Assembly (NCBI GenBank): GCA_963710745.1
Contig: CAVQBP010000019.1
Coordinates: 1-64,000, forward strand
Length of the DNA: 64,000 nucleotides
Origin: CAVQBP01 sp963710745
Lineage (GTDB): Bacteria > Bacteroidota > Ignavibacteria > Ignavibacteriales > Ignavibacteriaceae
Direction: 5' to 3'
Shown here: positions 47,750 through 56,206 of the stretch, in pieces
Numbering within the stretch: the stretch's first letter is position 1
Layout of the letters: each line of letters begins with the position of its first letter
Notes under the pieces: model-generated
Seen by the model: only the letters and a program-made list of their open reading frames with translations
The model's database searches: none
What the model was told of the DNA's origin: nothing
Position numbers and translations under genes: made by a program

Positions 47750-49204
47750 ATGGCAAAAGAAAAATCAGTTGAAACCGAACAAGAAGTAAGTTCGGTAGAT
47801 AAATTACTGGGAATGCTTGATGAAACAAAAAAAACCGCTATAGCGGAGTTTATAAGCAAAGTAGGAAAAGAATCACAGGTATTTAAAATAACCGGTGCTT
47901 TGGTTGATTCCTACATTGCTGACATTGATACTATCCTAAGTGCCCAAGTGGATGAAATACTTCATAATGAGGATTTCCAGGAACTAGAGTCCACCTGGCG
48001 TGGTCTGCTCTTTCTTGTTCAGAATACCGAGTTCAGCAAACCAGTAAAATTCGAGCTTCTCGATGTAACAAAGCAGGAGCTGTTTGATGATCTTGATGAT
48101 GCCGCACTTGGCGAGGGATATGAAAAAGATTCCGGGTTATGGCATCATATATACTGGGGTGCATACGATAAAGTCGGCGGGCACTCTTATACTTCAATTA
48201 TATCTGATTTCCAGTTTGATAAATCGGCATCGGATATATCGCTGCTGCAGCATCTTTCCGTACTTTCCGAGTCTGCACAGATACCATTCGTCGGTAACGC
48301 TAGCCATAACTTTTTTGGTGAGAATAGTATGACTGATGTAATGAATAACCGTTTTCTTCCCGAACAGCTTAATGAAGGTGCAGATTATGCATCATGGAGA
48401 GCTTTTCGCGATGACGATCGCTCTAAATATATTGGATTAGCATTACCGAGATTCTTAGGAAGACTCCCTTATAATGCTGATTCAGAACCAACCAAAAACT
48501 TTAATTATAGTGAAGGAGTTTACTCTTCAGGTCAGGATAAAAGTCTGTGGTGCAGCGCTTCATTTGCTCTTGCTTCAAATATGGTAAAGAGTTTTGAAAA
48601 ATTCGGCTGGGGTGTCAAAATAGTAGGTGTTGATTCCGGCGGTAAAGTTGAAAATCTTCCAATGGCTACATATGAAGAAAACGGGCAGAAAAAACTAAAG
48701 GTGCCGATGGAAGCTTCTGTAGGTCAGGCGAAAGACCAGGAGCTTTGCGATTTAGGATTTATCCCGCTTGCTCACTGGGATAGGACCGATTATGCCGCCT
48801 TCTTTGAAACACCTTCTGCAAACAGGCCGAAGCAAATCAAAAATGACCCCGCTGCAACTGCCAATTATTCTGTTGGTTCCCGCCTTCAGTATACAATGCT
48901 TGTAACAAGAATTGCCCATTATCTTAAATACAGGCAGCTTGTATTTGTAGGAAAAAATGCAGGTGCTAGTGAGATCAAAAAAGATTTATCAACCTGGCTG
49001 GATACTCTAGTTGTTGATATGCCCAACCCGGCTGAAAAAATTATCGCCGAAAAACCGCTTCGTTCATACAAGCTTGATGTTACAGAGCTTGCTGAAAAAC
49101 CGGGCTTCTTCCAGATTAGTGCTGAGTTTAGACCGCATGTAGCAATTACCGGTATGGATGTGAACCTCAAACTTATTGCCTTCCATTCAGGTGAAGAAAA
49201 ATAA
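47750..49204 (+). CDS. tssC: T6SS sheath large subunit TssC
   Basis: TssC (VipB), the main sheath component, 484 residues. NEDFQELESTWRGLLFLV and the region LSESAQIPFVGNASHNFFG are strongly conserved, as is the C-terminal FQISAEFRPHVAITGMDVNLKLI. The ATG follows a full GGAGGT site, suggesting high expression. It directly follows tssB and precedes hcp. Confidence 0.97.
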   Translation: MAKEKSVETEQEVSSVDKLLGMLDETKKTAIAEFISKVGKESQVFKITGALVDSYIADIDTILSAQVDEILHNEDFQELESTWRGLLFLVQNTEFSKPVKFELLDVTKQELFDDLDDAALGEGYEKDSGLWHHIYWGAYDKVGGHSYTSIISDFQFDKSASDISLLQHLSVLSESAQIPFVGNASHNFFGENSMTDVMNNRFLPEQLNEGADYASWRAFRDDDRSKYIGLALPRFLGRLPYNADSEPTKNFNYSEGVYSSGQDKSLWCSASFALASNMVKSFEKFGWGVKIVGVDSGGKVENLPMATYEENGQKKLKVPMEASVGQAKDQELCDLGFIPLAHWDRTDYAAFFETPSANRPKQIKNDPAATANYSVGSRLQYTMLVTRIAHYLKYRQLVFVGKNAGASEIKKDLSTWLDTLVVDMPNPAEKIIAEKPLRSYKLDVTELAEKPGFFQISAEFRPHVAITGMDVNLKLIAFHSGEEK

Positions 49205-49275
49205 ATTTGCAGTTCAAATGTTCTCTTAATTAATATAAACCAATAAACAAACCTATAATAAATTCGGAGGTTCTT

Positions 49276-49764
49276 ATGGCAGTCAAAGGTGAAGTTCTTT
49301 TCTATGATGACGGGGGAAAAGAGATGGAGGGGCCGAGAGATAATAAGAGCAGCACAATATTTTCATTTACTCAAAAATGTACTATGCCGATGCAGAAAGG
49401 TTCGTCAATACCTTCCGGCAGCAGGACATATGATCAATTTGAAGTTGTGAAATCGATTGATAAGATTACACCATTAATCTGGAAAGCTCTTTGTGAAGGT
49501 CAGATGTTACAAAAAGTGGAAGTGACTCTTTACGAAATTGCACAAGCGACTGGTTCAGAAACTCCATATTTTAAATTTACTCTAACTAATGCGCGGATTG
49601 CTTCAGTTACTGATTATATGCCCTCCTCATTCGATGAAACGAGTGATGAATCCGGACATCTCGAGCAGGTAAATATTGCTGCTGAACAATATGACTGGGA
49701 GCATCTAACAGGATCTACAATGCATCATGATGAGCCTTTCTTTGCATCTGCAAATCATGCATAA
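49276..49764 (+). CDS. hcp: T6SS tube protein Hcp (TssD)
   Basis: Hexameric ring protein that stacks into the inner tube and can carry effectors. The ATG follows CGGAGGT. A normal-length protein (162 residues) with FSFTQKCTMPMQKGSSIPSG, the DQFEVVKSIDKITPLIWKAL block and a C-terminal HLEQVNIAAEQYDWEH that matches the Hcp1 fold. It is followed by a 306-bp gap with a hairpin, which may set its expression apart from the genes downstream. Confidence 0.95.
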   Translation: MAVKGEVLFYDDGGKEMEGPRDNKSSTIFSFTQKCTMPMQKGSSIPSGSRTYDQFEVVKSIDKITPLIWKALCEGQMLQKVEVTLYEIAQATGSETPYFKFTLTNARIASVTDYMPSSFDETSDESGHLEQVNIAAEQYDWEHLTGSTMHHDEPFFASANHA

Positions 49765-50070
49765 TTGAGCAGATTATAATTCTTGGAGACATTTCCCTGA
49801 ACAAAAACTTTTGGCGTAACTTGCCTGCAAGAAATGATTATTGAATAAATAAAATAGATTCAACTCATTCTGCAGGTAAGTTGCTGCTGAAGGTTTTGCA
49901 GATGGTGTTCCTGGTATAGCAAAAGGTAATTTGTTAATTATTTGGTCCAATTCCTAACTGAACAAAAACGGTTAAAGTTCAAAAAATTTCAACTACTCAG
50001 CCAATATCAAAACATTTTAGTGGTTTAATATTTTTACCCTCACTTTACAAAACAAATAATCAGTGCAATA
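49765..50070. other. Gap between hcp and tssE with an RNA-like hairpin
   Basis: This 306-bp gap contains no ORF. A 14-bp stem (49816-49829 with 49871-49884) with two G-U pairs in RNA and a 41-base loop is its one clear feature. There is no T run behind it. It may be an mRNA-processing or attenuation element separating the abundant hcp from the low-copy baseplate genes. Confidence 0.45.
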
Positions 50071-50523
50071 ATGAGCAGCTTAAGTCTTTATAATTTGTTG
50101 GTCGGCCAATTCGTATCTGAAAATTCAAATCCTTATGAAACCGATATTGATCAATTTGAAAATTTTACAGAAGATCAAAAATTAAGTTTAAGCATTATTG
50201 AGAATTTAAGAATGATTCTCGGTACAAGAAAAGGATCGGTATTACATTTACCTGATTTTGGTATGCCCGATATTCTTCAACTGTATGTTTATTCAGGCAA
50301 CCCGGTTGAATCTCTAAAAAAGGAATTGCGTGATGTTATTCTTAAATACGAACCCCGTATCGGAGAAGTAAGATTTGAAGAATCCGAATTTGATCAGAAA
50401 ATATTAAGAGCCTCATTAAAGATTATCATAAAAATAAAAGACAATCCGAATAAGGAAATACTAATTACGGAATTTTCTACAACAGGATGGACAAAAGTTA
50501 TTCAACAGAGGGATATTAAATGA
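50071..50523 (+). CDS. tssE: T6SS baseplate protein TssE (gp25-like)
   Basis: Baseplate wedge protein related to phage T4 gp25, 150 residues. The gp25/lysozyme-like core has LRMILGTRKGSVLHLPDFG and the helix-strand region VILKYEPRIGEVRFEE. It overlaps the tssF start by 4 bases (ATGA), so translation is coupled. Confidence 0.92.
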   Translation: MSSLSLYNLLVGQFVSENSNPYETDIDQFENFTEDQKLSLSIIENLRMILGTRKGSVLHLPDFGMPDILQLYVYSGNPVESLKKELRDVILKYEPRIGEVRFEESEFDQKILRASLKIIIKIKDNPNKEILITEFSTTGWTKVIQQRDIK

Positions 50524-52376
50524 GCCTGGATAAATATTTTGAGAGGGAATACAATTCTCTTCAATCGGAAGGAAATGAATTCAGCAAGAAATACCCCACA
50601 CTTGGCTCTAAATTACGCCTTAGCGAAAGAGAAAAAAAGGATCCTTTTGTTGAAAGATTGTTTGAAGGCTTTGCCTTTCTTGCCGGAAGAATTCACGAAA
50701 GGCTTGATGATGAATTCCCGGAAATAGCAGGTGGAGTGTTAGAGATTCTTTTTCCACATTTATTAAAACCTTTCCCTTCATGTGCCATTCTCCAGGCAAA
50801 AATTAAAACCGGCGCACTTACCGAACCGGTTATAATTAAAAGAGGAAGTGAAATACAAACACCGTCAGGAAAGTATAAAGTAAAATATAAAGTACAGGCG
50901 GGACCAAGTGAAAGCAGTCATATAACCGAGAAAGAAGAATCTGCCGATTTTATTTTTCGTACTACACAGGATTTGGCTGTAAGGCCGGTTAAACTGGAAA
51001 ATGTTAAAATTGTGGATTCGGCTTACGGTTTTTCTTCACTCATTCTTCAATTACAGCTGGAAAGAAATGTTGATTATAATTCATTAAGCATGGATCGGTT
51101 TCAAATATTTTTGCATGGTTCAAGTTCAATAAAGCATAATTTGCATCTTTATTTAAACAGGTATACTGCCGCTGTTTCCGTAAGGGAACTTATAAATGAA
51201 AAATCTCCTTTTCAAAAAATTGAAAATTTTAGAATCGAGTCCCCGGAGCTTTCTGCCGGTTTAAATAAAGATGGAGAAGAATATGCCGTACTACCTTATT
51301 CAAACAGGACTTTTTCCGGTTTTAGATTAATCCAGGAATATTTTTCATTCCCCGAAAAGTTTTTCTTTCTTGATATTATTGGGCTTGATCAATTTAAAAG
51401 TACCGGTGAGTCATCAACAATTGAAATTAAAATAGATTTTGATAAAAAGCTTTCCCAGGAAAAATGGCCGGATACAAGCAACATTCTAATAAACTGCGTT
51501 CCGATTACGAACCTTTTTTCACGATCAACCGAAGAGGTCCCTGTTACTCAACGACTTCCTGAGTATTATATAATTCCTGATCTTTACAGGAGAAAGAGCA
51601 GGGAAATTTATTCTATCGATAAAGTGCACGGAATTAGTGAGGATAGAACCGAACAATATATTTATATACCAACTACATCTCATGATATTTTGGATTCAAG
51701 CAGTCCCGAATATAACTATAAAAGGTTTTATTCAATTTTTAGAAGACCGCTGCAAAGTGATATGTCTGAAACTTATATAAGGTTATTCGGCCCAAGTATG
51801 GAACTGGAAAATCTTCCCAAGGAAACATTGAGTATTTTAGCAACATTATCGAATGGATTTCTGCCGCCGGCTTATTTAGAAGTCGGCGCCATCCGGGAAC
51901 CATTAGATTTTCCGCCTGGCGTTGATGCAGAAAACATCACCGTTCCCTCAGAAGTTTTTGAATGCCCGGACAGGCAAAATTATTTATGGTCATTAATATC
52001 CCATCTGTCTTTCAGCTTTAACACACTTGCAGATACCGAAACTTTTAAGAGTGTTTTAAATCTATACAACTGGAATAAAAAACATAACAATTCCAATAAA
52101 AAAAGAATTGACGGTATAAAAAAAGTAGACCAGCCGAAAATAATCAGCAAAGTAATAAACCAGGGATTAATTAGGGGAATTGAATTCAACATTGAAGTTG
52201 ATCCGAAGGAATTTGAATATGGTGAAGGTGAAATAAATTTGATGGGGATGCTTCTTAATGCCTTTTTATGTCAATATGTTACACTTAACTCATTTATATT
52301 TTTAAAAATCAGTGAAATAGGAACAGGCAGATCTTACTCATGGCAGCCGATAATGGGACAAATACTTCCGGTTTAA
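50520..52376 (+). CDS. tssF: T6SS baseplate protein TssF
   Basis: TssF (VasA-like), 618 residues, two copies of which join TssG in each baseplate wedge. The N-terminal YFEREYNSLQSEGNEFSKKYP and the RIHERLDDEFPEIAGGVLEIL block are the family hallmark, and PPAYLEVGAIREPLDFPPGVDA near residue 445 is also typical. It overlaps tssE by 4 bases and tssG by 37 bases. Confidence 0.94.
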   Translation: MSLDKYFEREYNSLQSEGNEFSKKYPTLGSKLRLSEREKKDPFVERLFEGFAFLAGRIHERLDDEFPEIAGGVLEILFPHLLKPFPSCAILQAKIKTGALTEPVIIKRGSEIQTPSGKYKVKYKVQAGPSESSHITEKEESADFIFRTTQDLAVRPVKLENVKIVDSAYGFSSLILQLQLERNVDYNSLSMDRFQIFLHGSSSIKHNLHLYLNRYTAAVSVRELINEKSPFQKIENFRIESPELSAGLNKDGEEYAVLPYSNRTFSGFRLIQEYFSFPEKFFFLDIIGLDQFKSTGESSTIEIKIDFDKKLSQEKWPDTSNILINCVPITNLFSRSTEEVPVTQRLPEYYIIPDLYRRKSREIYSIDKVHGISEDRTEQYIYIPTTSHDILDSSSPEYNYKRFYSIFRRPLQSDMSETYIRLFGPSMELENLPKETLSILATLSNGFLPPAYLEVGAIREPLDFPPGVDAENITVPSEVFECPDRQNYLWSLISHLSFSFNTLADTETFKSVLNLYNWNKKHNNSNKKRIDGIKKVDQPKIISKVINQGLIRGIEFNIEVDPKEFEYGEGEINLMGMLLNAFLCQYVTLNSFIFLKISEIGTGRSYSWQPIMGQILPV

Positions 52377-53365
52377 TAAATGATTTGATTCAGGATGGCC
52401 CTAACTACCATGTATGGCAGGCAGTATGGCTATGTGAACAACTCACAAAAAGAAAATTTCCAAATAGAAAAGATTTTCTTTTGGAACAAACTGGCATAAG
52501 GTTCCGTCCGCATGAAAATTATGAATATCCGCCTAAGGATATCAGGGCAGTTAAATATAAAGATGATGAAATAGAATTCATTCTTAACTTCTTAGGACTA
52601 TATGGAATCAATTCTCCATTGCCACGATGTTATCATGAGCAAGTTGCAATTCAGCATAGAGCTTTAGGCGAAAACAATGTTCCCCTGCAAAGTTTTTACG
52701 ATTTATTTAATAACAGGTTTTACTGGCTCTATTATCAGTCATGGAAAAAATACAGGTTTTATCTTTTCTTAAACAGAGATAAAAATAATAATGTTGTTGA
52801 ACGCATTAACTCTTTTACCGGAAGAGGCCTTTTTTCCAAAGCAAAAGAATCTGTAATTGATGATTTTGCACTTTTAAAATTTTCGGGATTATTTAGTCAG
52901 CGTGTAAGAAATAAAGACGGCATAAAAATTCTTCTTTCATACTTTTTTCCTAATTATAAAATGGAAGTGAAAGAATTTGTGCCGCGCTGGATAAAACTTT
53001 CGGACGTCCCGCCTATTGGAGATCATGAATATAAATTGGGTGAAAATAGTTTCATAGGCGAGTTTACTGTAGATTATATGAGCAGGATATGCGTAAAAAT
53101 CGGGCCTATTGCATTTGAAGAATATCTGGATTTTTTGCCGGGAACCCGGAACTCAAAATGTTTAGTTGAATTATTAAAAATATACTTAAATGACGGTTTG
53201 GAATTTGATTTTGAATTTGAAGTAAAAGCCGATACCGTTATGATGATTTCATGGGATGATGAAAGATTAAAGCTTGGCTCTACACTCTGGCTTGGAAAAC
53301 CTGAAAAAAGAGATATTAATGTTCGTTTAAAATATGAAGAATTAGCTGCAGAAAACCTCGCCTGA
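52340..53365 (+). CDS. tssG: T6SS baseplate protein TssG
   Basis: TssG (VasB-like), 341 residues, the wedge partner of TssF and TssE. IQDGPNYHVWQAVWLCEQL, FRPHENYEYPPKDI and FLGLYGINSPLPRCYHEQV match the family. The C-terminal strand has LKLGSTLWLGKPE. Its ATG lies 37 bases inside tssF, an overlap common in T6SS clusters. Confidence 0.92.
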   Translation: MAADNGTNTSGLINDLIQDGPNYHVWQAVWLCEQLTKRKFPNRKDFLLEQTGIRFRPHENYEYPPKDIRAVKYKDDEIEFILNFLGLYGINSPLPRCYHEQVAIQHRALGENNVPLQSFYDLFNNRFYWLYYQSWKKYRFYLFLNRDKNNNVVERINSFTGRGLFSKAKESVIDDFALLKFSGLFSQRVRNKDGIKILLSYFFPNYKMEVKEFVPRWIKLSDVPPIGDHEYKLGENSFIGEFTVDYMSRICVKIGPIAFEEYLDFLPGTRNSKCLVELLKIYLNDGLEFDFEFEVKADTVMMISWDDERLKLGSTLWLGKPEKRDINVRLKYEELAAENLA

Positions 53366-53510
53366 ACCTTTTAATTAAAAAGTATTAAGTGTTATTTAAA
53401 TTCCGGTTTTTTTTGAAAAGGGATCTCTTTTCGTCATAGATTTCTTAATCAAAAACAGCTGCCATTCCCGCCGATAATAAAATTTTAACAAATCATGAGG
53501 AGACTTAAAA

Positions 53511-56129
53511 ATGCAAGGCAAAGATTTAAAATCGCTGCTTCTTAAGCTGAACAATTATTTAATTCGTAATCTTGATACCGCAACCGGTTTAGGAATAAAC
53601 CGTGGTCATTATGAAATAACTTTTGAGCACCTTTTAACAGCACTCCTTGAAGACGGGCAGGGAGATGTTCCATTAATATTGAAACATTATGCAATAGATT
53701 CAGGCGATTTGCAGGCTATAGTAAATAAAAATCTTGCGGAGATGGATTCGGGTAACTCGGGAAGACCGAAGTTATCACCGCTTCTTACAGAATTGCTTGA
53801 ACAGGCCTGGATTACCAGTTCTGTACATCATCATGAAACCAAAATAAGATCAGGCGCCTTGTTTGAAGTTTTCTCTGCTTCCGAACAGGTTATTACAAGT
53901 AAAATGCTGGACATTCTTTCACCGATAAAACAGGAAGAGCTCCGCACAGAGTTTTACAATATTGTAAAAGGCTCGATGGAAGAGCCTTCAGTCTCTTCTG
54001 AAGTTATATCACAGGATGAAGCGCGTGATTTGCCTCCGGATGCAACAGTACTTGACCTTTATACAGCTAATTTAACCGCCCAGGCTAAAGAAGGGAAAAT
54101 TGATCCTATCCTTGGAAGAGATGAAGAAATAATCCAGGTAATTGAAGTCCTTTCAAGAAGGAAAAAATCCAATCCGATTTTATTGGGGGAACCGGGTGTT
54201 GGAAAGACAGCGTTAGTTGAAGGCCTTGCAATAAAAATTGCTAATAACGAAGTCCCCGATATTTTGAAAGACAACCAGATATATGCATTGGATATGGGAG
54301 CACTTCAAGCGGGAACAAAAATGAGAGGTGAATTTGAAAAGAGATTAAAAGCTGTAATAACTGAAATAACTGATTCACCCAAACCGGCGATTCTGTTTAT
54401 TGATGAAGCGCATACATTAATCGGTGCCGGTGCTTCTGCAGGGGGCGGGGATGCAGCTAACCTGCTTAAACCTGCTCTTGCAAGAGGTACGTTTAGAGCT
54501 GTTGCCGCAACTACCTATTTGGAGTATAATAAATACTTTGCCAAAGATGCGGCTCTTGAAAGAAGATTCCAGCCAATACATGTTGGTGAGCCTGAAGATG
54601 AAAAAGCGATCTTAATGTTAAGAGGAATTAAAACCAAGTATGAAGCTTATCATGGTATTCATATTACAGATGAAGCACTTGAAGCAGCGGTAAAATTATC
54701 GAGAAGATATATTGCCGGAAGGCAATTGCCTGATAAAGCAGTGGATCTGCTTGACACTGCAGCTACACGTGTAAAAATGACTCTTACCAGCAAGCCGGCA
54801 AAATTGGAGTTAATGATAAGCCGCCTTAAATCAGTTGAGATGGCAATAAATACTCAGCAGCAGGATTCCGACATGGATCTGGTTATAGATCAGGAAGTGC
54901 TTACGGGTTTAAAAGATCAAAAATCCAAATTAGAATCCGAAATTAAAACCAATGAAGATAAATGGGTTAAAGAAAGTGAACTTACAAGAAAATTAATGGA
55001 TCTCAGGAAAAAGAAATTTGACAGCGACGGGAAAAAGAATGATGATCCGGATGTTATTAAAGAAATTGAAAAAGTTAGAGAAGAACTGAAATCCTTCCAA
55101 AATGGAGGACCACAGGTTTTCGCCGAAGTAACAGCCAATACGGTTGCTGAAGTTATTGAGGCATGGACCGGGATCAAAGTCGGAAATATGACGAGAGATG
55201 ATATGACCACACTTCTTCAACTTGAAACTGATTTGAAGAAGAGAGTTATAGGGCAGGACCATGCAATTAAACAAATCGCCGATGTGATACGAGGTGCTAA
55301 AATAGGGATAAAAAAAGAAGAGGGTCCTATAGGTGTATTTTTATTGGTTGGGCCGAGCGGTGTTGGCAAAACAGAACTTGCGCGGGCTGTTGCCGAGGTA
55401 TTATTCGGCGATGAAAGATTTATGGTTACTTTAAATATGACTGAATACCAGAGTGAATATAATACTTCAAGGCTAATCGGCGCCGATCCCGGGCTGGTTG
55501 GATACGGCGAAGGAGGTGCATTAAGTGAGCCGGTTAGAAGAAGACCTTATTGTGTTGTACTTTTAGATGAAATTGAAAAAGCTAATCCGTCTGTTACTGA
55601 TTTATTTATGCAGATCTTCGACCGCGGTATGCTGCAGGATGCCGACAGAAGAAACATTGATTTTTCCAATACAACTATTTTTATGACTTCAAACCTCGCA
55701 TCCGACGTTCTGTTCCAAAAATATAATGAGGGGATGACTTCTCCCGACGATCTGCTTGAAGAATTAAGGCCGTATATGAATCAATATTTCAGACCGGAAT
55801 TTTTAGGAAGAATAAAGCCTATAATATTTCTGCCTCTAACCAAAGAAGTAATGAAACCGATAGTTGAATTAAAACTTGGAAAAATTCAGAATCGTTTACT
55901 CCAGAACCAGGATCTGGAAGTAGAATTTAATAAAGCAGTTATTGATGATATTGTTGAATCCTGTACAAGAGCAGAAACAGGTGCACGTAATATTGACGCA
56001 ATTGTAGACCGTAAATTGGCGCCGGAAATTTCTTCACAGCTTTTAGGGTTTATGGCTGAGGGGAAAAATCCCACTAAACTTGGTGTATCTAAAGCAAAAG
56101 ATGGTTCTTTTAAGTATAAGTTTAATTAA
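53511..56129 (+). CDS. clpV: T6SS sheath-recycling ATPase ClpV (TssH)
   Basis: AAA+ disaggregase that pulls apart contracted sheath, 872 residues. An N-terminal Clp_N double repeat (about 1-150) binds TssC. The first AAA domain has Walker A GEPGVGKT (226-233) and Walker B FIDEAHTLIGAG; the coiled-coil middle domain spans about 420-540; the second AAA domain has GPSGVGKT (614-621) and LLDEIEKA. The middle domain is shorter than in ClpB, which favours ClpV. The ATG follows GAGGAG. Position after tssG supports the assignment. Confidence 0.94.
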   Translation: MQGKDLKSLLLKLNNYLIRNLDTATGLGINRGHYEITFEHLLTALLEDGQGDVPLILKHYAIDSGDLQAIVNKNLAEMDSGNSGRPKLSPLLTELLEQAWITSSVHHHETKIRSGALFEVFSASEQVITSKMLDILSPIKQEELRTEFYNIVKGSMEEPSVSSEVISQDEARDLPPDATVLDLYTANLTAQAKEGKIDPILGRDEEIIQVIEVLSRRKKSNPILLGEPGVGKTALVEGLAIKIANNEVPDILKDNQIYALDMGALQAGTKMRGEFEKRLKAVITEITDSPKPAILFIDEAHTLIGAGASAGGGDAANLLKPALARGTFRAVAATTYLEYNKYFAKDAALERRFQPIHVGEPEDEKAILMLRGIKTKYEAYHGIHITDEALEAAVKLSRRYIAGRQLPDKAVDLLDTAATRVKMTLTSKPAKLELMISRLKSVEMAINTQQQDSDMDLVIDQEVLTGLKDQKSKLESEIKTNEDKWVKESELTRKLMDLRKKKFDSDGKKNDDPDVIKEIEKVREELKSFQNGGPQVFAEVTANTVAEVIEAWTGIKVGNMTRDDMTTLLQLETDLKKRVIGQDHAIKQIADVIRGAKIGIKKEEGPIGVFLLVGPSGVGKTELARAVAEVLFGDERFMVTLNMTEYQSEYNTSRLIGADPGLVGYGEGGALSEPVRRRPYCVVLLDEIEKANPSVTDLFMQIFDRGMLQDADRRNIDFSNTTIFMTSNLASDVLFQKYNEGMTSPDDLLEELRPYMNQYFRPEFLGRIKPIIFLPLTKEVMKPIVELKLGKIQNRLLQNQDLEVEFNKAVIDDIVESCTRAETGARNIDAIVDRKLAPEISSQLLGFMAEGKNPTKLGVSKAKDGSFKYKFN

Positions 56130-56206
56130 CAATAAAAATTAACAATGAATAATTTTCTTTCATCGTCAATTATTTGTAATTCAATGATAATTAAAAAGGT
56201 TATCTA

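Noticed and set aside
52340..52376. The 37-base overlap of tssF and tssG as an annotation error
   Set aside because: TssG conserved sequence begins shortly after the ATG at 52340 and TssF needs its full C-terminus, so the overlap is real.
53415..53432. Near palindrome GAAAAGGGATCTCTTTTC before clpV
   Set aside because: Short with mismatches at the centre; nothing ties it to regulation.
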